Shown: positions 8,629 through 16,330 of the stretch, piece by piece
Layout of the letters: every line of letters starts with the position of its first letter
Position numbering within the stretch: position 1 is the first letter of the stretch
NCBI GenBank assembly: GCA_017397175.1
Contig: JAFQKA010000010.1
Span: forward strand, 1 to 45,794
Direction: 5' to 3'
DNA from: Clostridia bacterium
GTDB lineage: Bacteria; Bacillota; Clostridia; Oscillospirales; CAG-272
DNA length: 45,794 nucleotides
Position numbers and translations under genes: made by a program
Notes under the pieces: generated by a model
Seen by the model: only the letters and a program-made list of their open reading frames with translations
What the model was told of the DNA's origin: nothing
Databases searched by the model: none

Positions 8629-9447
8629 GTGAGCGGTAATTTTTCTGCCGAAGGCATTAAAAAATACCTGCCGGAGAGCTTTGACCGCTTGATTTTTCTT
8701 GACGAGGTCGATTCAACAAACGAATTTTGCAAGCGTGAGGTCTTGCCCGACGGTACTTTTGTCGTTGCTGCTACCCAGAGCGGAGGAAAAGGACGCCTGG
8801 GCAGGAGATTCGAATCTGAACGCGGCGGAGTTTTTCTGTCCTTTTGCTTTTCTCCAAAAATTCCCGCAGAGCGCCTTGCCTGTGTCACGGGAATGGCGGC
8901 GGTGTCGGTTACGCGAGCTGTTTTTGACGTCACGGGCGAAAAATGCTCTGTCAAATGGGTGAACGATATTCTGCTTTCAGGCAAGAAGATCGGCGGAATC
9001 TTGTGCGAAACGGAATTTTGCGGAGATGCGCCTAAAGTGATTTTGGGAATCGGGATCAACTGCAACAATTCTGCGCGGGATTTTTTTTGGGACGAAGAAA
9101 AAAAGGCTGGCTCTATCTTAACGGAAACGGGTAAAACGGTCGACGTTTCATGTCTTGTTGCGTCACTGGCACAGCACCTTGAAATTTTGCGAGGTGACCT
9201 TGAAGAAGGCAATTTTGCGCCTTATCTTGAAGAATACCGCCGTCTCTGCACTACTCTCGGTCGTGATGTGACCCTGTTGTGGCGCGGCGGAAAGAGCGAG
9301 TTTTCCCAGTCGGGCGAGCACGCAGGCGGGTTTGCTATGGATATCAGCGATACGTTCGGACTTGTTGTGGAGTATTCGGACGGGACGAGTGAAGAATTGC
9401 ATTCCGGAGAGGTTTCCGTGCGCGGTGATAGCGGAGAATATCAATAA
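8629..9447 (+). CDS. birA: Biotin--[acetyl-CoA-carboxylase] ligase, no DNA-binding domain
   Basis: A 272-residue enzyme that attaches biotin to a carboxylase carrier lysine through biotinyl-AMP. The catalytic signatures are the ATP loop GGKGRLGRR at 52-60 and KWVNDILLSGKKIGGILCE at 109-127, followed by GIGINCNN. The protein opens directly with the ligase domain (RLIFLDEVDSTNEF), with no N-terminal winged helix, so it is a group I BirA that should not act as a repressor. The C-terminal SH3-like domain is present. The start is GTG at 8629, adjacent to the stop of the tautomerase gene. Confidence 0.93.
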   Translation: MSGNFSAEGIKKYLPESFDRLIFLDEVDSTNEFCKREVLPDGTFVVAATQSGGKGRLGRRFESERGGVFLSFCFSPKIPAERLACVTGMAAVSVTRAVFDVTGEKCSVKWVNDILLSGKKIGGILCETEFCGDAPKVILGIGINCNNSARDFFWDEEKKAGSILTETGKTVDVSCLVASLAQHLEILRGDLEEGNFAPYLEEYRRLCTTLGRDVTLLWRGGKSEFSQSGEHAGGFAMDISDTFGLVVEYSDGTSEELHSGEVSVRGDSGEYQ

Positions 9448-9478
9448 AAAATGACGGTCAAAAAGACCGTCATTTTTT
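9446..9478. terminator. Bidirectional terminator between birA and rsmA
   Basis: A 14-bp stem with A6 on one side and T6 on the other (core TGACGGTC, loop AAAAA) sits between the two convergent genes and overlaps both stop codons by 2 nt. Confidence 0.93.
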
Positions 9479-10340
9479 AATTTAAAATTTCATAAAGGGC
9501 ATCGGACAGGTCGCAGAATTGAGCGGTTGAAAGCTTTTCGCCGCGAATGTCCGCGAGGTGTCCGCATCTTTCGATGACCTGTGTTATTTGTTCCTTCGTC
9601 AGCTCGGGAAAACCGTTTGAAAGGGCGTTCGAAAGGGTCTTTCTCCGCTGTTCAAATGCCGCTTTGATGGTTCGGAACATGAGGGCTTCGTCCTTGGGGT
9701 GATATGGACAGACCTTGTGGAGAGTGATCCGCACCACGGCGGAGTTGACCTTGGGCGCCGGGACAAAGCGGTCGGCGGGAACGGAAAAAAGCTTTTCCGT
9801 GGTGCCGTAGTAGCCAAGCACAGCGGTAATGGCACCGTAATCCGACTTTCCTGCCACAGCGCAAAGCCTGTCCGCAACCTCCTCCTGCACCATGACCGTC
9901 ACGGTCTCAAAGGGCAGACGGGACTCCAGTATCTTCATAAGAATGGGTGTTGTGATGTAGTAGGGCAGGTTGGCGCAGACCGATACCTTTCCCGATTCAA
10001 AATAAGGCGCGAGAAGACTGTCAAGATCGGTCTTCATCACGTCCTGATTGAGCACCTCAACGTTGTCAAATTCACCCAGAGTATAATTTAGTATCGGCAT
10101 GAGAGTGTCGTCGATCTCAAGGGCAATTACCTTTTTGAAGCGGAGCGCCAGCTCGTAGGTTAGGACGCCGATGCCGGGGCCTACCTCAAGGATAACGCTG
10201 TCCGCGTCGTAGCAGCAGTTGTCGGCTATCTCCTCTACCACACTGCGGTCGGTGAGGAAATTCTGACCGTATTCTTTTTTGAGGCGCACCTTGAAGGCGC
10301 CGAGAATGTTTTTTATAGTTTTAAGGTCGCAAAGATTCAT
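9477..10340 (-). CDS. rsmA: 16S rRNA (adenine1518/1519-N6)-dimethyltransferase
   Basis: From ATG 10340 this gives 287 residues, usual for RsmA/KsgA, which dimethylates two adenines in helix 45 of 16S rRNA late in 30S assembly. Signatures are EYGQNFLTD at 23-31, the SAM-binding LEVGPGIGVLT at 51-61, and the catalytic NLPYYITTPI from residue 124. The C-terminal helical domain carries FEQRRKTLSNAL. A longer reading frame adds 15 upstream residues, but these have no ribosome site, whereas ATG 10340 has GGAG about 11 nt upstream. The promoter diverges from the tRNA-Thr promoter. Confidence 0.96.
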   Translation of the reverse strand: MNLCDLKTIKNILGAFKVRLKKEYGQNFLTDRSVVEEIADNCCYDADSVILEVGPGIGVLTYELALRFKKVIALEIDDTLMPILNYTLGEFDNVEVLNQDVMKTDLDSLLAPYFESGKVSVCANLPYYITTPILMKILESRLPFETVTVMVQEEVADRLCAVAGKSDYGAITAVLGYYGTTEKLFSVPADRFVPAPKVNSAVVRITLHKVCPYHPKDEALMFRTIKAAFEQRRKTLSNALSNGFPELTKEQITQVIERCGHLADIRGEKLSTAQFCDLSDALYEILN

Positions 10341-10375
10341 ATATAAAATTGCTCCAATACGGTTTTGATGGTGAT

Positions 10376-10404
10376 ATTTTAGCATATTTTTTGAAGAAAA
10401 TCAA
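10376..10404 (-). promoter_or_regulatory. Promoter of rsmA
   Basis: On the minus strand TTGATT (10399-10404) and TAAAAT (10376-10381) are separated by 17 nt, 36 nt before the chosen rsmA start. Confidence 0.75.
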
Positions 10405-10423
10405 GATTTCTTTTATTTTTCTC

Positions 10424-10452
10424 TTGATTTTTGAGAAGTTATGTGGTAAAAT
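10424..10452 (+). promoter_or_regulatory. Promoter of tRNA-Thr
   Basis: TTGATT (10424-10429) and TAAAAT (10447-10452) are separated by 17 nt. Transcription would begin a few bases before the tRNA at 10462. Confidence 0.78.
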
Positions 10453-10461
10453 AACAAGGTC

Positions 10462-10537
10462 GCTAGTGTAGCACAGTCGGTAGTGCAGCTGATTCGTAAT
10501 CAGCAGGTCGTGTGTTCGAGTCACATCACTAGCTCCA
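10462..10537 (+). tRNA. tRNA-Thr (anticodon CGU), CCA encoded
   Basis: The cloverleaf folds by eye. The acceptor stem pairs GCTAGTG with CACTAGC, the D arm is GCACAGTCGGTAGTGC, and the anticodon arm is GCTGA-TTCGTAA-TCAGC with CGT in the loop. The T arm pairs GTGTG with CACAT (four Watson-Crick pairs and one G-T) around loop TTCGAGT. The discriminator is T, then the CCA end is encoded at 10535-10537. The total length is 76 nt. Confidence 0.95.
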
Positions 10538-10540
10538 AAT

Positions 10541-10573
10541 AAAAAAGGTCGGGATTCATTCCCGACCTTTTTT
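10541..10573 (+). terminator. Terminator of tRNA-Thr
   Basis: A6 then GGTCGGG, a 7-nt loop, CCCGACC and T6 immediately follow the tRNA. Confidence 0.92.
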
Positions 10574-10581
10574 ATTCGTAG

Positions 10582-10778
10582 CCAGCGCGACTCGAACACC
10601 TCCGATTTGCAAAGGCAAATCGGATTGGTTTGCGCTGGGCGAGACTTGATTGGACTTTGGCGCAAACAGTGGGCGGGTCTTATTTCTTCACCGACCCGCC
10701 CACCTTTAATTTGCTTTGCAAATTAAAACGATTTGTGCTGTGAGGACTATGGATTTTGCCGAGGCATTGGCACAAATC
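10582..10778. repeat. Array of four consecutive palindromes downstream of tRNA-Thr
   Basis: This 331-nt gene-free gap (10576-10906) contains four inverted repeats in a row. The first is nested: arms CCAGCGC (10582-10588) and GCGCTGG (10632-10638) enclose CCGATTTGC/GCAAATCGG (10602-10610, 10615-10623). The second is an 11-bp GC-rich stem, GTGGGCGGGTC (10669-10679) with its complement at 10693-10703. The third is TTTAATTTGC-ttt-GCAAATTAAA (10705-10727). The fourth is GATTTGTGC (10730-10738) with GCACAAATC (10770-10778). Two stretches resemble a tRNA T arm: TGTTCGAGTC on the minus strand near 10588-10600, and TGTTCAGAGTCACATCAC at 10780-10797, close to the true tRNA 3' half. I see no coding sequence here. 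Confidence 0.7.
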
Positions 10779-10906
10779 TGTGTTCAGAGTCACATCACGC
10801 GATTCTACCGGATTTGCTTGTTTGCGGCGATTATTTGTCCATCAAAAGCGGAGGAAGATCCGTTACCCTCGTCGTCTATTCGACAAATTGGAATTTATTC
10901 GTCCGT

Positions 10907-11698
10907 TTACTTCTTTCTCAGTATCCAGACATAGTTTCCTGTTTCCTCGGTGCTTTTGTAGTAGTTTCCGTATACCTGTACGACTTCAAAACCACAAAGT
11001 TCAATCAAATACAAGAGTTCCTGCTTATAAGTTTGCCGCATTTTCAGCGGTCTTACTCTTTCCGCAATCTTGTTACCTGCTTCGTCAAAGGTTTCAAATT
11101 TCCAATTTCCAAACATAACTTGGGTTTGCGGGTCATAAGAAATTGCATTGTAAATCTTTTCGCGGAAACCTTCATTGTTGATATACTCAAGACGGTAAGT
11201 GTAGTCCGTTTCTTTTGTTCTCATTTGCTCTGCTTGGAATGGCGGATAAGGAGCAAAGGTATTCAAGGTGAGAATACCGCCATCCTTCAAATTATCCCGA
11301 ATATTCAAGAGTGCTGCCCGTTGCAATTCAGGAGTCAGCAGATGCATAAACCCGCTTCTTGCGATGATTGCCAAGGAATATTTTCTGTCACTTTTAAAAT
11401 CGGTCATGTTGGCAGGAAAGATATTCAAGTGCATACCCTTACTTACTGCTTTACCTCTCGCAACAGCGCACATAGCTGCTGACAAATCCGTACCATCAAT
11501 ATCAATTCCTGCTTCTGCAAGATACAGCAGAACTGCACCAGTTCCACAAGCAATATCAATCGTACCACCCTCGCCGTACTTTTTGGCTAAATCAAGGTAA
11601 AATTCTTGAAAGCCTTCATAATTGTCATGCTCGCTGTACATCACATCGAGATATCGGTCGTAGTTTTCTGCTACATCCTTATAATCGTGCAAATCCAT
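10907..11698 (-). CDS. Class I SAM-dependent methyltransferase
   Basis: A 263-residue soluble protein. The N-terminus (YKDVAENYDRYLDVMY) and the SAM-binding motif I, GTIDIACGTGAVLLYLAEAG, mark a Methyltransf_25/UbiE-like Rossmann methyltransferase. Motif II is DGTDLSAAMCAVA, followed by NIFPANMTDF and LKDGGILTLNTFAP. The substrate is unknown. It has its own promoter and an AGGGAG ribosome site. Its base composition looks more A/T-rich than flanking mnmE and rsmA, and it sits where mnmG would often follow mnmE, next to a tRNA and repeats, so it may be an acquired gene. Acquisition is inference. Confidence 0.88.
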   Translation of the reverse strand: MDLHDYKDVAENYDRYLDVMYSEHDNYEGFQEFYLDLAKKYGEGGTIDIACGTGAVLLYLAEAGIDIDGTDLSAAMCAVARGKAVSKGMHLNIFPANMTDFKSDRKYSLAIIARSGFMHLLTPELQRAALLNIRDNLKDGGILTLNTFAPYPPFQAEQMRTKETDYTYRLEYINNEGFREKIYNAISYDPQTQVMFGNWKFETFDEAGNKIAERVRPLKMRQTYKQELLYLIELCGFEVVQVYGNYYKSTEETGNYVWILRKK

Positions 11699-11743
11699 TT
11701 CTCTATTCTCCCTGTCAAATTCTTATTTATCGAACCGATTTAA

Positions 11744-11771
11744 ATTATCTTTCTTATAATATTTTGGTCAA
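11744..11771 (-). promoter_or_regulatory. Promoter of the methyltransferase gene
   Basis: On the minus strand TTGACC (11766-11771) and GATAAT (11744-11749) are separated by 16 nt, immediately after the mnmE stop codon. Confidence 0.68.
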
Positions 11772-11773
11772 GC

Positions 11774-13174
11774 TTACTTCCCCACGCAAAAATGCGAGAA
11801 GATCTCTGCCACGATATCCTCGTCTACCTGACGTCCGTCAAGCTCGGCGAGAACGGACATGGAAAGTTCGATGTCAGATGAACAAAGGTCAAAGGGAAGT
11901 CCTGCGGCGAGTGCCGAGAGTGCGTTTTCAAGTCCCTCGATTCCGCGCAGGATCGAGCTGTACTGCCGTGCGCCCGTGACCACCGCGTCGTGGCGCAGGT
12001 CGATGTTACCTTCTCTGAAGAGAGAAGAAACAAGTGAGGACAGTTCGTCCATTCCGTCACCGGTCAAGGCAGAAATTTGAGCTGTGTGTTCAAACATTTT
12101 CTTTGTCGTATCAAGCGTTTCGGTGCAAGAGGTTGACGCGTCGCATTTGTTCAGCACTGCAATCTTGCAGCAGGGAAGCGCGGAGATCATTTTAAGGCTT
12201 TCATGCTCGTCCGCATCAAGCGGTCGGGTTGAATCAACGACCGCCAGTACAAGCTCTGCCTCGGACAGTGCCTTGTTTGCTCGGTCGATACCAATGCTTT
12301 CGACCTTGTCCTCGGTCTGCCGCAGACCTGCCGTGTCGCAAAGGCGCAGGGTTATGCCGCCAAAGGGGACGGTCTCCTCGATAATATCGCGGGTCGTTCC
12401 CTCAATGTCGGTAACGATCGCCGCTTCGCGCCCTACAATTTTATTGTAAAGTGAGCTTTTGCCCGCGTTGGTGCGGCCGCAGATGACGGTCTTTACACCC
12501 TCTGCCACGGCGCGTCCCGTTTTGTAGGTGGATGCCAGCTTTTCAAGCTCGGATTTTGCGTTTGAGAGAGCATTTGTAATTTCGTCGTTTGTCATGGAGG
12601 ACAGATCCTCGTCGGGGAAATCTATCTTTGCGTACATTGATGCCATGACTGCACGCAGAGCCTCGTAAATTGCGCGGACGCGGTCGCTCAGTCCGCCGTC
12701 AAGACCGTTGCGGGACAGCAAAAGCTGATCGTAGGTCTTTGCTTCAAGAAGTGCGCCCAAACTTTCCGCTTGTGACAGACTGATTTTTCCCGAAACAAAT
12801 GCCCGTCGGGTAAATTCCCCGGGAAGCGCCGCGCGACACCCTGCCGCAAGGCAAGCGGAAAGCACGGTCTCGGTGACAAGCGTACCGCCGTGACAGCAAA
12901 TTTCAACGGTGTCTTCGCCTGTGAAAGACGATGGTGCGTAAAAAACGGTTGCCATGCCATCGTCAACAGGTTCAAATCCGCCTTTTTCGTCTGGGGCAAA
13001 TATCCTGCCGTAAAGCTGTCGGCGCGGTTCGGCCTCGGACAGCTTTCTGCCGCCGACAGGCGTAAAAACCTTTTCTGCCAACTCTATCGCCCGGTCTCCG
13101 CTTATTCTGATGAGTGCAACACCGCCTTTGCCTCTCGGTGTGGAGACGGCGGCGATCGTATCAAGCTCTATCAT
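11774..13174 (-). CDS. mnmE: tRNA modification GTPase MnmE
   Basis: 466 residues from ATG 13174. With MnmG it forms the 5-carboxymethylaminomethyl group on wobble uridine 34 of certain tRNAs. The formyl-THF-binding N-domain starts DTIAAVSTPRGKGGVALIRISG. The inserted G domain has P-loop GRTNAGKS at 233-240, GTTRDI (switch I), DTAGLR and NKCD. The C-terminus ends in CVGK, with the conserved Cys463. An upstream TTG at 13192 is in frame, but ATG 13174 matches the family start. The partner mnmG is not adjacent. Confidence 0.97.
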   Translation of the reverse strand: MIELDTIAAVSTPRGKGGVALIRISGDRAIELAEKVFTPVGGRKLSEAEPRRQLYGRIFAPDEKGGFEPVDDGMATVFYAPSSFTGEDTVEICCHGGTLVTETVLSACLAAGCRAALPGEFTRRAFVSGKISLSQAESLGALLEAKTYDQLLLSRNGLDGGLSDRVRAIYEALRAVMASMYAKIDFPDEDLSSMTNDEITNALSNAKSELEKLASTYKTGRAVAEGVKTVICGRTNAGKSSLYNKIVGREAAIVTDIEGTTRDIIEETVPFGGITLRLCDTAGLRQTEDKVESIGIDRANKALSEAELVLAVVDSTRPLDADEHESLKMISALPCCKIAVLNKCDASTSCTETLDTTKKMFEHTAQISALTGDGMDELSSLVSSLFREGNIDLRHDAVVTGARQYSSILRGIEGLENALSALAAGLPFDLCSSDIELSMSVLAELDGRQVDEDIVAEIFSHFCVGK

Positions 13175-13206
13175 TTGAAAGGATCCTTTCAATTTTGATT
13201 TTACTC

Positions 13207-13237
13207 AAAACGGGTCGCTTTTGGCGACCCGTTTTTT
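13207..13237 (-). terminator. Hairpin terminator between jag and mnmE
   Basis: CGGGTCGC pairs with GCGACCCG (13211-13218, 13224-13231), flanked by A4 and T6, so it could work on either strand. On the minus strand it would end or attenuate the rpmH-to-jag transcript before mnmE. I found no clear separate mnmE promoter, so partial readthrough is likely. Confidence 0.75.
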
Positions 13238-13246
13238 CTTGGTTTA

Positions 13247-13903
13247 TCAGTTGGACTTTGCGTCGTCAAGGTAAATAACTACCTTGCGGTTGTTTTCCGA
13301 ACCGATGGAGTTTGTGGATACACCCGAGATATTCTGAATTTCGGAGTGAATGATTCTTCTCTCGTAGGGGTTCATAGGCTCAAGCATGACGCTCTTTTTG
13401 TACTTTAATACCTTACTTGCCATGTGGTGAGCGAGAGTGCGGAGAGTTTCTTCTCTCTTTGCACGGTAGTTTTCAACGTCAAGAGTTACCTTTGTGTATT
13501 CTCTCTTCTTGCCTTCTTCCTTCTTGTTTGCCGCAAGGTTTGCAAGGTACTGCAAAGAATCGAGAGTGTCGCCGTGGTGGCCGATGAGGATTCCTGCCTC
13601 CTCGCCGACCACGGAAATGACCTTATCGTCGTTATCGCCGTCGGTCATTGTAACGTCAGCGTTGATCTCCATATCGGAGAGAAGTCTCTGAATGAATTCA
13701 AGGGCGATGTCGCCGCCTGTTTTTTCCGTTTCGTATACAAAGGATACCTTTGCGGGAGCCGCGCCGATGCCGAACAGACCCTTCTTGGGTTCTTCAAGAA
13801 CCGTATACTGAAGCACCTCGGCAGAGGGTGCGCCAAGCTCTTTAACTGCGTTTTCTATTGCTTCTTCAACCGTCTTTGCGGTGAGTATAATTTCCTTTTT
13901 CAT
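13247..13903 (-). CDS. jag: Jag/KhpB (EloR) RNA-binding protein
   Basis: 218 residues with the standard three-part layout: a Jag_N domain (KTVEEAIENAVKELG, then KKGLFGIG), a KH domain with GILIGHHGDTLDSLQYLANL, and a C-terminal R3H domain (PYERRIIHSEIQ). In Bacillota it binds RNA and links membrane protein insertion with cell elongation, usually next to yidC, as here. The start overlaps the yidC stop by 4 nt (ATGA). Confidence 0.96.
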   Translation of the reverse strand: MKKEIILTAKTVEEAIENAVKELGAPSAEVLQYTVLEEPKKGLFGIGAAPAKVSFVYETEKTGGDIALEFIQRLLSDMEINADVTMTDGDNDDKVISVVGEEAGILIGHHGDTLDSLQYLANLAANKKEEGKKREYTKVTLDVENYRAKREETLRTLAHHMASKVLKYKKSVMLEPMNPYERRIIHSEIQNISGVSTNSIGSENNRKVVIYLDDAKSN

Positions 13904-15087
13904 TTTTGTTCCTCTTTATCGTCTTTCTTTTCTTCGACGTTTTCCGACTTCTTGTCATCAACCTTGATCTTACCGGAGAGCAGAGCGTTTTTTGCCTCGC
14001 GCTTTGCCTTTTCCTCGGCCTCCTGAGCCTCAAGCTTTGCCTTAAACTCAAGCGCCTTTTCGCGGGTATCTTCAAAGTCCTCGTCGTCGATGTGGTGCAG
14101 ACTTCTTACAACTCTGCCCGACTTTTGTACCTTTTCATTTTTCTTAGTCTTTGAATTTACTTCCTTTTCGGCCGCCTTGTAGTCCTCTTCCGTAAACTTA
14201 GGATAAGGCATAAGCTTTACCATTAGTATCTGACGGATAAAGGAGATGATGTTCTTGAACACCCAATAGATACCGACAGCACCGGGCATGATATACGAAA
14301 AATACGTTGTCATGAGAGGCATGGTAATATCCATCACGGTGTTAGAGCAGCCCATGTTTGCGTCCTGCGCGGAGGGAGGCTGGTAGGTAAATTTACGGAT
14401 AAGCTTTGAATAAAGGAACTGGCTGAGAAATACCAGAACGGGTACGAGGAGAATCCAAGACAGAGACAGTCCGACTGAGCTGGGCTTGTCGCCAAGGTCA
14501 AGACCGCCGAACACCGTGAAATCGGGGAGATCGGAGATATTTGCGATCTTTTCCGTGAACCAGTCTTCTTGTGAAAGAACCTCAAAGTTCTCCTTGATTT
14601 TACCGATAAGCTCAATGTCGTTGTTCTTGAACAGCTTTGCTTCAAGAGCAGCAGTGCCTGCCTTTTCGTATACACCGTTGATCACATCAACGATTTTTGT
14701 GATCTCCTTTGCGCTGAAGCCGATAACGTATTTCAGCGGGCTTACGATAACTCGGTAGAGTGCCAGGACAATAGGCAGCTGGATGAGCAGAGGGAGACAG
14801 CCTGCCGCAGGATTGAAGTTTTCCTTCTGGTAGAACTCCTGGATCTCCTGGTTCATCTTCTGCATGGTGGCCTGATCGTTTCTGCCCTTGTACTTATTGC
14901 GGATAGCCATTTCCTTGGGGCGGAGCTTAGCCTGCTTTATTGAATTTTTCTGTTGCTTTATGCCGAAAGGGAGAAGAACTATCTCGGTAATAAGGGCAAA
15001 AGCAAGCATTGCTACAACGTAGCTGCCGGTCAATCCATCAAAAAATGCGATGACCTGACCGAGTCCGTATAGGATCTTGTCAATCAT
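13900..15087 (-). CDS. yidC: YidC/Oxa1-type membrane protein insertase
   Basis: 395 residues. The Oxa1 core is visible: a first TM near residue 20 (VVAMLAFALITEIVLLPFG), the cytosolic hairpin QQKNSIKQAKLRPKEM, then GCLPLLIQLPIVLALYRVI, a 100-residue extracytoplasmic stretch, two further hydrophobic segments (WILLVPVLVFLSQFLY) and MTTYFSYIMPGAVGIYWVFKN. It inserts membrane proteins with or without SecYEG. The 85-residue C-terminal tail is strongly charged (Lys/Glu), probably for ribosome contact. It is Gram-positive-like, without the large E. coli periplasmic domain. The gap to yidD is 18 nt. Confidence 0.96.
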   Translation of the reverse strand: MIDKILYGLGQVIAFFDGLTGSYVVAMLAFALITEIVLLPFGIKQQKNSIKQAKLRPKEMAIRNKYKGRNDQATMQKMNQEIQEFYQKENFNPAAGCLPLLIQLPIVLALYRVIVSPLKYVIGFSAKEITKIVDVINGVYEKAGTAALEAKLFKNNDIELIGKIKENFEVLSQEDWFTEKIANISDLPDFTVFGGLDLGDKPSSVGLSLSWILLVPVLVFLSQFLYSKLIRKFTYQPPSAQDANMGCSNTVMDITMPLMTTYFSYIMPGAVGIYWVFKNIISFIRQILMVKLMPYPKFTEEDYKAAEKEVNSKTKKNEKVQKSGRVVRSLHHIDDEDFEDTREKALEFKAKLEAQEAEEKAKREAKNALLSGKIKVDDKKSENVEEKKDDKEEQK

Positions 15088-15105
15088 TGTTACACTTCCT
15101 TTTCG

Positions 15106-15351
15106 TTATTTATCGCCGTTTCCCCTGCGGGTCTTATTTTCGGGCACGGGATCGTATCCGCCGGCGCAAAAAGGATTGCACCGCAGAATGCGCCACACCG
15201 TCAGATAAAGTCCCACGAAAAAGCCACGTTTTTGAAATGCCTCCAGGGCATAGGCAGAGCAGGTCGGCGTAAACCGACAGCTGGGGTTCCGTTTTAAGGG
15301 CGATATGAATTTTCTGTAAAAGCGAATGAGCCAGATGCAAACGTACTTCAT
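15106..15351 (-). CDS. yidD: Membrane protein insertion efficiency factor YidD
   Basis: An 81-residue protein with the full family signature: [12 protein letters not shown], then [19 protein letters not shown], then [17 protein letters not shown]. YidD helps YidC-dependent insertion at the inner face of the membrane. It overlaps rnpA by 4 nt. Confidence 0.96.
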   Translation of the reverse strand: MKYVCIWLIRFYRKFISPLKRNPSCRFTPTCSAYALEAFQKRGFFVGLYLTVWRILRCNPFCAGGYDPVPENKTRRGNGDK

Positions 15352-15746
15352 TTGGCAGTCTCTTTATTGGATAGCATACCCAATTTTGTCAGTCCGTATC
15401 TCATTTCTTTTTCCACATCCGTACTTTTTGCGCCGTGACAGCCCTCTCTTATGGCGATGACCACGAGAAAGCCCTTTTTGAGAGTTATGCTATCGTCCTT
15501 TTGAATATTCTGAAGCGCCGCGCGCACGATTCGCTTTGCGCGGACGCGCTGGGTCGCCTTGCCGTATTTTTTCGATACGGACAGCCCGATCCTGTTCACG
15601 TATTCCTTCAAAGGATTTGCGCGCATGAGTTTTTTTGAGGCGAAGTCGCGCAACACGTAAATTGCGATCAGCCTGCCCGAAAAACGCTCGCCTTTGGCAT
15701 ACGCCTTTGAATACAGATGGTTTTCTGTTATGGCAATATTCTTCAT
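15348..15746 (-). CDS. rnpA: Ribonuclease P protein component
   Basis: 132 residues. The RNR-like signature reads [20 protein letters not shown] followed by KRIVRAALQ, with the conserved hydrophobic strand [12 protein letters not shown] after it. It helps the RNase P RNA (not in this window) remove 5' leaders from pre-tRNAs. GGAAAGAG lies upstream of the ATG. A 209-nt gap separates it from rpmH, longer than is common. Confidence 0.95.
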   Translation of the reverse strand: MKNIAITENHLYSKAYAKGERFSGRLIAIYVLRDFASKKLMRANPLKEYVNRIGLSVSKKYGKATQRVRAKRIVRAALQNIQKDDSITLKKGFLVVIAIREGCHGAKSTDVEKEMRYGLTKLGMLSNKETAK

Positions 15747-15837
15747 ATTACTCTTTCCTGTACGTTTTTGCTGTAAAGCCGCTTCCGTTCAGCTTTTTTG
15801 ACTTTTTTTGTGTTTTTTGAAAATGCTTATAATATCA

Positions 15838-15956
15838 AAAACCCCGATTTCAGTATGCGGTGCTACGGCACGGCAGTCTTCAATCGGTGGTTTTATGATA
15901 GGACTTGGCATAGACTCGGACAGGGTGACCCTGCCCAACAATTCACAGATGTGAAT
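15838..15956 (-). other. Structured intercistronic region between rpmH and rnpA (three hairpins)
   Basis: Read in the operon direction, three stems follow the rpmH stop. The first is ATTCACA-tc-TGTGAAT (15941-15956), starting at the stop codon. The second is CAGGG-tca-CCCTG (15921-15933). The third is a long stem pairing 15838-15849 with 15882-15894, with an inner GTGC/GCAC hairpin (15860-15871), then GGTTTTTG. The last could be an attenuator or terminator separating rpmH from rnpA, or a processing signal. No open reading frame fits here. Confidence 0.6.
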
Positions 15957-16090
15957 TAGTATGTGAGTCTCTTTCTGCCCTTTGCGCGTCTTCTCTTGAG
16001 TACGTTTCTGCCGTCTGCAGTCTTCATTCTCTTTCTGAAGCCGTGCTCCTTCTTTCTCTGTCTCTTCTTAGGCTGGTAAGTTCTGAGCAT
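15956..16090 (-). CDS. rpmH: 50S ribosomal protein L34
   Basis: A 44-residue basic protein read directly from the minus strand: it begins [18 protein letters not shown] and continues [20 protein letters not shown] to a final RLTY. This is the complete L34 family sequence (slightly diverged from the usual KRTYQPKKR...GFRKRM). The AAGGAGG ribosome site is well placed. It heads the rnpA-yidD-yidC-jag-mnmE group. In many bacteria dnaA is divergent from rpmH; here holA is. Confidence 0.97.
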   Translation of the reverse strand: MLRTYQPKKRQRKKEHGFRKRMKTADGRNVLKRRRAKGRKRLTY

Positions 16091-16172
16091 TCTGCTGCAC
16101 CTCCTTGATTTTGATTATCGGAAGCGTTGCTTTAGTAAGCCTTTTTAACGCTTTTACACAATGACGGTATAT

Positions 16173-16201
16173 ATTATATACTGTTTTTTTTCTCTTGTCA
16201 A
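16173..16201 (-). promoter_or_regulatory. Consensus sigma-A promoter of rpmH
   Basis: TTGACA (16196-16201) and TATAAT (16173-16178) are separated by 17 nt on the minus strand, a perfect consensus fitting a highly expressed ribosomal gene. Confidence 0.93.
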
Positions 16202-16269
16202 GTTTTTTTTGAAAATTTACCCTCAAAAACGGCAAAATTTGCAAAAATTATGGCTTTTTTCAGTTCTGC

Positions 16270-16299
16270 TTGACAAAATACACAAATGAGAGGTATAAT
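16270..16299 (+). promoter_or_regulatory. Sigma-A promoter of holA
   Basis: TTGACA (16270-16275) and TATAAT (16294-16299) are separated by 18 nt. The -10 box lies inside the longest possible holA reading frame, which excludes its upstream start and supports ATG 16331. Confidence 0.9.
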
Positions 16300-16330
16300 T
16301 CAGGTAGTAAAAACTTCTCGGGAGATAAAA

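Noticed and set aside
10321-10665. 114-residue minus-strand frame ending ahead of rsmA
   Set aside because: It is the complement of the tRNA-Thr gene and its terminator; the translation contains VTRTHDLLITNQLHYRLCYT, a common false gene seen opposite tRNA-Thr genes.
10733-11482. 249-residue plus-strand frame
   Set aside because: Antisense to the methyltransferase gene; no ribosome site and the opposite strand has clear SAM-binding motifs.
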